From NCBI GenBank assembly GCA_035541995.1, contig DATKMG010000048.1, positions 1 to 11,364 on the forward strand: 11,364 nucleotides of DNA, given 5' to 3'. Positions 7,116 through 11,364 of the stretch are shown piece by piece; position 1 is the first letter of the stretch; every line of letters starts with the position of its first letter. Source of the DNA: DATKMG01 sp035541995 (GTDB lineage: Bacteria > Acidobacteriota > Terriglobia > Versatilivoradales > Versatilivoraceae). Made by a program: the position numbers and the translations under genes. The notes beneath the pieces were generated by a model that had not been told where the DNA came from, searched no databases, and saw nothing but the letters and a program-made list of their open reading frames with translations.

Positions 7116-8948
7116 TCACGTTATGATGTCTATTTCCCCGGATGTGCCGTTCACTCTGATCATCTGGCCTGTTTTGATCCTCGACGTGGCCGATCCAGTC
7201 CCTACGACCGCGGGGAGACCGTACTCTCGACAAACGATTGCGGCATGGCACATGACACCACCCACGTCGGTCACCGCCGCCTTGATCTTCTGGAAGGCCG
7301 GCGCCCAACTCGGTGATGTCGTGGTCGACACGAGGATCTCCCCATCCTGAAGGTCTCCAATTTCCTTGACCGAGCGGCAAACTCTGGCCGGCCCCTCCAC
7401 CGTTCCCGGCGAGCCGGCAAAGCCCACAATCTTCGAGACATCACCCTCCTGAATCGCTTTGAGCTTGGCCCAGTTGGCCATCGACTGGGAAGTGACTCCC
7501 CAAAGCAGGATGGTGAAAGGCTCGTTTATAGTCTCGGGAACCGTGCCCATGGCAGACGGAGGCGTCCATTCCCGGAACTTTTCCATGCACTGCTTGCGCC
7601 AGGCTATTTCCTTGGGCCATACGAGAGGTCCGCGGGGTTTGCAGCCGGTTGCCCACGATGTGACCACATCCCAGAGAGCGTCTTTGATCTCTGCCCGGGT
7701 CATGAACCACATGTCTTCCTGGTCTTTGATGAACTTGAATTCATAGAGAATCTTGGCGACGTCTCGCATCTTGTTCCAGAATAGACTGTGGAACCAATGC
7801 TCCACGTAAAACAGATGGTTCTCGACGTAAGGGAAAACGGTCCTGGCTTGAGTCAGCATCTGATCGAAGGTAGCCCGGTCCTCGTCTGTCTTGAGCAGCG
7901 CGCGATAGCCTTCGGTCAACCGATCGCGCTCCTCTCGCACTTTTTCCATGGGACGTTCGATAGACTCTCCTGCTTTCAGCTTCCCGATGTAGATGTTCAT
8001 GAAGGAGATTGGGACGTTTAGGTCGTCGTTCCAGGAGAAATCGGTGTGATACCAGCCGGTGCCGGAGGAGACATAGAACCAAGGGTCACGCGCTTTCTCG
8101 AAGGCCTCCAGCCACTTCTTGCCCTTATCCGAAGCCTGCATCCCTTTCAGCACGGTCTCGCAGTCGCCCTTCAGGCACACATCGTCCACTCCCAACTCAA
8201 TGGCGAGTTTGGCCAGCTTCTTGAGTTCATCGTCCGGTCTGTACATGATCACGTCAATTCCACTCACCAACTGCGTGATCGTCTGAGGTGGCGCGTCGGG
8301 AAAGGCTTTCTGGCAAAAATCTAAGAAGAAGACGTAAGCGGCATACCCAAGGTTCAGGAACTCGAAGTGATACTGCCAGCAGAGAATGCCCAGGTCGATG
8401 AGCCTGTCATATGCGTTGAGCAACTTGTACCCCGTGGACATCCCTTTGCCGCCGAAGATTACCTCTTCGTCCTCCATTTCAGGCAGGGTCGGGATCTCGA
8501 TCTCGGTCAGTTGTTTGATCACTCCTCGCATCTTGTCTTCCCATTTCTTCTCGAGGTCCTGCCAGTTTTGGTAGTAGTACCCGGCCCGTTTCATGAAGTT
8601 TTCCACACGCTTGGGGATTTCCTGCTCGTTTGTAACCGGCAGCGGGGTGATGTAGATGTACCCGTTGACAATCCGGTGATCGATTCCCATCGCGGGTGGA
8701 ACAATGAAAATGCGGTTGTTGTACTGCGACAGGGCCAAGTACCAGGCTTCATCCCAGATAATGTCGAAGGGATACATCGGTTCCGGGTAGTGCAGCCCGT
8801 CATAGAACCAAAACATGCCCTCTTCGTACTTCTTCCGTTCCGGGTCGTCGCTGGTGAACTGGTAGTGGTACGGATACATTCTTTGCCATCCCTCGGTCCC
8901 CGGGATGGTCTGCGCCTCGTGCGGACTCGGGAACTTCAAATCGGCCAT
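7116..8948 (-). CDS. ppsA: PEP synthase mobile-domain protein, PpsA-like (phenylphosphate synthase catalytic subunit)
   Basis: This 610-residue (about 70-kDa) protein ends in a PEP-utilising-enzyme mobile domain (about 509-607: GFAGSPGTVEGPARV and later GGVMCHAAIVCREYGLPAVVG). His568 in the CHAA motif is the expected phosphorylated residue. The long aromatic-rich N-terminal part (about 1-500) has no other domain I recognise and presumably binds the aromatic substrate. In Thauera aromatica the 70-kDa protein 1 resembles the central part of PEP synthase, carries the conserved histidine and exchanges phenol with phenylphosphate; it needs the 40-kDa protein for ATP-driven phosphorylation. That partner is the next gene. 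AGGAGG lies 7 bases before the ATG at 8948; the open extension to 9074 has no ribosome site. The assignment as aryl-phosphoryl transferase is strong; phenol versus aniline or substituted phenols is undecided. Confidence 0.9.
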   Translation of the reverse strand: MADLKFPSPHEAQTIPGTEGWQRMYPYHYQFTSDDPERKKYEEGMFWFYDGLHYPEPMYPFDIIWDEAWYLALSQYNNRIFIVPPAMGIDHRIVNGYIYITPLPVTNEQEIPKRVENFMKRAGYYYQNWQDLEKKWEDKMRGVIKQLTEIEIPTLPEMEDEEVIFGGKGMSTGYKLLNAYDRLIDLGILCWQYHFEFLNLGYAAYVFFLDFCQKAFPDAPPQTITQLVSGIDVIMYRPDDELKKLAKLAIELGVDDVCLKGDCETVLKGMQASDKGKKWLEAFEKARDPWFYVSSGTGWYHTDFSWNDDLNVPISFMNIYIGKLKAGESIERPMEKVREERDRLTEGYRALLKTDEDRATFDQMLTQARTVFPYVENHLFYVEHWFHSLFWNKMRDVAKILYEFKFIKDQEDMWFMTRAEIKDALWDVVTSWATGCKPRGPLVWPKEIAWRKQCMEKFREWTPPSAMGTVPETINEPFTILLWGVTSQSMANWAKLKAIQEGDVSKIVGFAGSPGTVEGPARVCRSVKEIGDLQDGEILVSTTTSPSWAPAFQKIKAAVTDVGGVMCHAAIVCREYGLPAVVGTGSATSRIKTGQMIRVNGTSGEIDIIT

Positions 8949-8955
8949 CTCTCTC

Positions 8956-8961
8956 CCTCCT
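8956..8961 (-). promoter_or_regulatory. Ribosome binding site deciding the ppsA start
   Basis: AGGAGG on the minus strand, 7 bases before the ATG at 8948. It rules in MADLKF as the N-terminus rather than the longer frame from 9074. Confidence 0.75.
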
Positions 8962-9081
8962 GTTTGTGTGGATGTTGAAAGGTCACCGAAACCGACCTTG
9001 TCGTTATCCGTTGCAATCCAGTCAGGGTCCGGATCATGTGAAATATGACCCGCAGATCTTCCCCAAATCGTCAAAAGACAC

Positions 9082-9110
9082 TCAATCCGGCTGCCGAGCA
9101 GCTGGATTGA
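9082..9110 (-). terminator. Strong hairpin between the flavin-barrel gene and ppsA; possible attenuator
   Basis: Two 13-base arms (9082-9094 and 9098-9110) pair with one G-T position and a 3-base loop CGA. On the minus strand the hairpin starts 10 bases after the stop of the flavin-barrel gene and is followed by GTGTCTTTTGAC, only a four-T run. It may be a weak rho-independent terminator, an attenuator or an mRNA processing site that sets ppsA expression apart from ubiX. Confidence 0.5.
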
Positions 9111-9119
9111 CTTATAGGG

Positions 9120-9632
9120 TCAGGCCGGAACTGGATCGCCGACAGCTCTCCCCTCTTGAATTTGGAGCTGCCATCGATTCCCGAATCCCGCTTCATTATC
9201 AACGTACAGGATGTGGAACGGCCGAAAAGCGAACAGATCTACTCCGGCTACTTTTCTCGCAATCTGACGCGGCACCGTCGTCGGATCGGAAAAGAATTCC
9301 CTAACAAAGGGATAGCGCTTTAGATAAGATGCTAGAGCGTGGGCACTGGCTGCGGCACCTGTTATACGTTCAACTCGGCCCTCCATTTGGAGTCCTTTAA
9401 TTTCTTTCCATCCTTTGTAATCGCCGTGGATTGTGGCGGCAGCGAAGGGGTTGACCGAAAAGACCAGAGAGTGGCGGGAAGAAGGAGATGAAAAGAATAT
9501 CAGATCGAACCCCTGTCGGACGTAGAATACGTCAGCGGCCCACGGTCTTTCTTCGGTACAGCAGGCCAGAGTCATGGTAGTGAATGAATCCATGTAGTGC
9601 ATCACAATCCGTTCCAGTTCTTCTCGCGTCAT
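9120..9632 (-). CDS. Pyridoxamine 5'-phosphate oxidase-like FMN split-barrel protein
   Basis: This 170-residue protein resembles the PNPOx-like flavin-binding barrel family. Supporting features are an N-terminal helix, TTMTLACCTEERPWAADVFYV, a strand with SSPSSRHSLVF, AAATIHGDYKGWKEIKGLQMEGRVERI (about 65-91), then helices around SYLKRYPFVREFF and a C-terminal FRPFHILYVDNEAGFG. Such proteins bind FMN, F420 or haem, and many have no known substrate. Its ATG at 9632 overlaps the ubiX stop (ATGA) and GGAGG lies only 3 bases upstream; an ATG at 9644 would add four residues. Coupling to ubiX suggests a flavin-related role, for example supply or reduction of FMN for the prenyltransferase, but that is inference. 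Family call is good; function is unproven. Confidence 0.78.
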   Translation of the reverse strand: MTREELERIVMHYMDSFTTMTLACCTEERPWAADVFYVRQGFDLIFFSSPSSRHSLVFSVNPFAAATIHGDYKGWKEIKGLQMEGRVERITGAAASAHALASYLKRYPFVREFFSDPTTVPRQIARKVAGVDLFAFRPFHILYVDNEAGFGNRWQLQIQEGRAVGDPVPA

Positions 9633-10192
9633 CCGCCTCCCCATCGATTGAAGAGCTGATGGGAGATTTGAAACTGGTCAAGTACTTTGCCAACCGTCTG
9701 ATCGACAATGTCTTCGATGCTTCGGGGCCGATGATAAAAGGACGGAACCGGCGGAAGAATTACCGCGCCCATTTCCGTGACCAGAGTCATCGATCTAAGA
9801 TGCCCTAGGTGAAGAGGTGTTTCCCGCGGTACGATCACAAGTTTTCGCCTCTCCTTGAGTGTCACATCCGCGGCCCGAACGAGCAGATTCTCATTCAAGG
9901 AGAGGGCAATCATGGACAGGCTCCTCATGGAGCATGGCGCTACGATCATTCCCTCGGTTCTGAAAGAGCCGCTGGACAGAGGAGCCGCAAGATTTTCCGG
10001 AGAATGAACGTGATGAGCCAGGTTCTCAACCTGTTCGATGTCCATAGAGGTTTCCAGGCCCAAGACCGTGCGGGCCCCTCGCGTCACGATGAGATGAGTT
10101 TCAATACCATCGGCTTCCTTGAGAGCTTCCAGCACTCGAATGCCGTAAATGATCCCGCTGGCGCCACTGATACCGACAACGATTCTTTTCAA
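9629..10192 (-). CDS. ubiX: UbiX-type flavin prenyltransferase
   Basis: This 187-residue enzyme joins a dimethylallyl group to reduced FMN, making the prenyl-FMN cofactor of UbiD enzymes. The sequence closely follows E. coli UbiX: VGISGASGIIYG (6-17), GSFRTEGMIVAPCS (75-88), AADVTLKERR (108-116), RETPLHLGHLR (123-133), PPVPSFYHRP (147-156) and a terminal FNRW. By remembered alignment with the Pseudomonas enzyme, Glu47, Lys113, Arg123, Glu124 and Tyr153 match catalytic or phosphate-binding positions, but the arginine near the C-terminus is Lys169. The start is TTG at 10192, preceded by AAGAGGG; an in-frame stop just upstream (TGA, five codons before) leaves no ATG alternative. It is the first clear gene of the minus-strand series and serves the ubiD gene downstream. 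Confidence 0.93.
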   Translation of the reverse strand: MKRIVVGISGASGIIYGIRVLEALKEADGIETHLIVTRGARTVLGLETSMDIEQVENLAHHVHSPENLAAPLSSGSFRTEGMIVAPCSMRSLSMIALSLNENLLVRAADVTLKERRKLVIVPRETPLHLGHLRSMTLVTEMGAVILPPVPSFYHRPRSIEDIVDQTVGKVLDQFQISHQLFNRWGGG

Positions 10193-10332
10193 GCGGCCCT
10201 CTTTTCAAGTGTCTTCAGGATGGTATCGCCGGTTTCATCCCGAGTCCTAAACGAAATCGCTTGGGTCATCGGGCCGATTGCGAGCAGACCACCCCCCGCG
10301 CAGCCGTTTCGCCACCTAGAATCCGGTTTCAA
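10189..10332 (-). CDS. Possible small ORF or gene remnant overlapping ubiX
   Basis: A frame of 47 codons runs from a TTG at 10332 to a TGA at 10189 whose bases overlap the ubiX start (TTGA). An internal ATG at 10269 would give 26 residues (MTQAISFRTRDETGDTILKT...). The last 30 codons look protein-like (GGLLAIGPMTQAISF, then a charged helix ILKTLEKRAA), and the overlap is typical of coupled genes. No good ribosome site precedes either start and I recognise no family. It may be a small leader-type protein, the tail of a decayed gene, or chance. Confidence 0.2.
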   Translation of the reverse strand: MKPDSRWRNGCAGGGLLAIGPMTQAISFRTRDETGDTILKTLEKRAA

Positions 10333-10347
10333 TAGCCGTCATACACG

Positions 10348-10367
10348 GCCTCTTTTGGCAAAGAGGC
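10348..10367. repeat. Perfect 8-base inverted repeat upstream of ubiX
   Basis: GCCTCTTT at 10348-10355 and AAAGAGGC at 10360-10367 flank a TGGC loop. On the plus strand it is followed after four bases by five T (10372-10376), a weak terminator-like arrangement pointing towards lysR; no plus-strand gene precedes it. It could instead be a leader structure for ubiX mRNA or an operator. Confidence 0.4.
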
Positions 10368-10481
10368 GAAGTTTTTGTAGTTGGAATGCGATTCGGTTTT
10401 CAGAAAGCGCTTCTATTTGGGTTCATCCGGCCTGCTCGAAGCACTCATTGGAACTGGAGATACCGAGAACAGCGTGAACAG

Positions 10482-10505
10482 TATCCGACCTAATTCGTTC
10501 GGATA
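10482..10505. promoter_or_regulatory. Dyad-symmetric candidate operator in the divergent region
   Basis: Perfect 7-base arms TATCCGA (10482-10488) and TCGGATA (10499-10505) are separated by 10 bases, a size that suits a dimeric regulator contacting successive major grooves. It lies between lysR and ubiX. No T-run follows on either strand. Function is inferred from symmetry and position only. Confidence 0.35.
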
Positions 10506-10703
10506 GGAAAGTGAATAGGAGATGTCTTTTCAGTCTTACGGAGACCGGACCTGATACCTGACATTCTGTGGGATCAACCGAATACAAGTCAAGCGATAAA
10601 AAATTATGAGGGTATTAGATGAACTTATAGTAGAATTGTACAGAATATCTTAATATAATTGTAGTGTATAGAATCTGCTATAGACTGTGTGGTTGCGGCA
10701 ATA

Positions 10704-11364
10704 ATGAACCTGAAGCAGCTAGAAACCTTCTACCACTTCTGTCGGTTCAGAAACATGAGCCGCACCGCCGAGCACCTCTTTGTGACGCAATCAGCCATTT
10801 CACAACAGCTCCGAAGCTTTGAAGCAGAAGCCGGGGTCAAGCTTTTCTTCCGTGAAGCCAATGAATATTACCTGACGGAAACCGGAGAGGTCCTTTATCT
10901 GTTGAGTAGAGGGATCTTTTCTCGCTTGGGACAAATGGAAGGTCTACTCGAAGAGGCCCGGAAAGTCGCTTCGGAAAGGCTAAGGATCGGCACAACCAAA
11001 GATTATGCACGTACCTTGATGCCCGACCTGATAGCCAGATTTCAGGAAAAATATCCGCACGTTCAGGTGCATCTGAGCGAAGGCAATTCAGCTGAACTTC
11101 TGGCCAAGCTGCGTACTCGCAAAGAAGACCTCGTGGTCGTGGCCCGAAGTGAATACGACTCGGCTCTTAGAGCCATTCCGTTTGCCAGGGCCCTTTTTAC
11201 CCTGGTGGCGCGGCCGGATCACCCTCTCGCGGTGAAGAGTCCCGTGTCCATAAGTGATCTCACCGGCGAATCCATGATCATCAGAGAGCAGGGGTCCGGT
11301 CTTCGCAACGCCGTACTCGAGAAGCTCCGTCAGTTCGGAGTCAAACCTTCCATGCTGGTGGAGT
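10704..11364 (+). CDS. LysR-type transcriptional regulator, C-terminus beyond the window
   Basis: The frame is open from the ATG at 10704 to the right edge (220 codons; the family is about 300). The N-terminus has the winged helix-turn-helix: MNLKQLETFYHFCRFRNMSR, then TAEHLFVTQSAISQQLRSFE (21-40) and a wing around LFFREANEYYLTETG. A linker helix follows, and the effector-binding fold begins near residue 90 (LRIGTTKDYARTLMPDLIARF), including LVVVARSEYDS and FTLVARPDHPLA. No strong ribosome site precedes the ATG. It is divergent from the aromatic-activation genes and is likely their regulator, sensing a substrate or pathway intermediate; the ligand cannot be inferred. The Thauera phenol operon is reported with a different type of control, so LysR control would be a lineage difference. 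Confidence 0.92.
   Translation, partial: MNLKQLETFYHFCRFRNMSRTAEHLFVTQSAISQQLRSFEAEAGVKLFFREANEYYLTETGEVLYLLSRGIFSRLGQMEGLLEEARKVASERLRIGTTKDYARTLMPDLIARFQEKYPHVQVHLSEGNSAELLAKLRTRKEDLVVVARSEYDSALRAIPFARALFTLVARPDHPLAVKSPVSISDLTGESMIIREQGSGLRNAVLEKLRQFGVKPSMLVE

Larger units (their letters stand above)
10333..10703. promoter_or_regulatory. Divergent lysR/ubiX control region
   Basis: No convincing gene lies here. The part from about 10597 to 10690 is markedly AT-rich compared with the rest of the window, as expected for promoters. It contains TATAAT (10654-10659) as a possible -10 element for lysR, though no well-spaced -35 was found. TATAG-N6-CTATA (10667-10682) forms a dyad 21 bases before the lysR ATG; TATAG also occurs at 10626-10630, and ATTGTA is repeated at 10635 and 10658. 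LysR-type proteins usually bind such a shared intergenic region and control both directions. Confidence 0.5.

Noticed and set aside
7093..7380. N-terminal extension of the ppsB frame up to an ATG at 7380
   Set aside because: It overlaps the PpsA mobile domain in another frame, its residues are arginine/glycine-rich and unlike any domain, and a strong ribosome site sits before the ATG at 7092.
8367..8978. Plus-strand open frame of 203 codons opposite the ppsA-like gene
   Set aside because: Antisense to the conserved PpsA frame, with no recognisable domain.
8949..9081. Possible sigma-54 or sigma-70 promoter before ppsA
   Set aside because: TTGACG and a GG/GC pair are present, but no correctly spaced partner element was found for either type.
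9809..10477. Plus-strand open frame of 222 codons across ubiX and the upstream region
   Set aside because: Mostly antisense to UbiX, and no domain is visible in the translation.
10423..10613. Minus-strand frame open for about 60 codons upstream of ubiX
   Set aside because: It has no ATG or GTG start and runs into the AT-rich promoter region; no family is recognisable.

Overview
The window holds an anaerobic aromatic-activation gene cluster. Eight complete genes and one gene cut by the left edge lie on the minus strand and read right to left. A divergent LysR-type regulator is cut by the right edge. The gene set matches the phenol-carboxylation pathway known from Thauera aromatica and Geobacter: phenylphosphate synthase (a PEP synthase split into separate proteins plus a CBS-domain protein), a UbiD-family (de)carboxylase, the UbiX flavin prenyltransferase and an aryl-CoA ligase. 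Moderately high GC, near-consensus GGAGG ribosome binding sites and this gene set suggest a strictly anaerobic bacterium, perhaps a Desulfobacterota sulfate reducer or syntroph. The taxonomic guess is inference only.

Layout in transcription order: lysR (10704 to the right edge, plus strand); an AT-rich divergent control region (about 10200-10703) with inverted repeats and a possible small ORF; ubiX (10192-9629, TTG start); a pyridoxamine-phosphate-oxidase-like flavin-barrel gene overlapping ubiX by 4 bases; a hairpin (9110-9082); ppsA-like (8948-7116) and ppsB-like (7092-6013), 23 bases apart; a 249-base gap; ubiD (5763-4324); then an EntE-like acyl-CoA/aryl-CoA ligase (4180-2522), a Tm-1-like/UPF0261 gene and a ppsC-like CBS gene joined by 1- and 4-base overlaps; a 182-base gap; and a hydrophobic membrane protein (394 to the left edge).

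Proposed joint function (inference from family knowledge): the PpsB-like ATP-grasp protein passes a phosphoryl group from ATP to His568 of the PpsA-like protein, which transfers it to an aromatic hydroxyl (phenol) or possibly an amine (aniline). The CBS protein stimulates or regulates this step. The UbiD protein carboxylates the activated ring using prenylated FMN made by UbiX, and the ligase forms the CoA thioester that feeds the benzoyl-CoA pathway. The flavin-barrel protein, the Tm-1-like protein and the membrane protein have no established role in this pathway and are the least explained parts. No mobile elements, tRNA, rRNA or CRISPR were seen.
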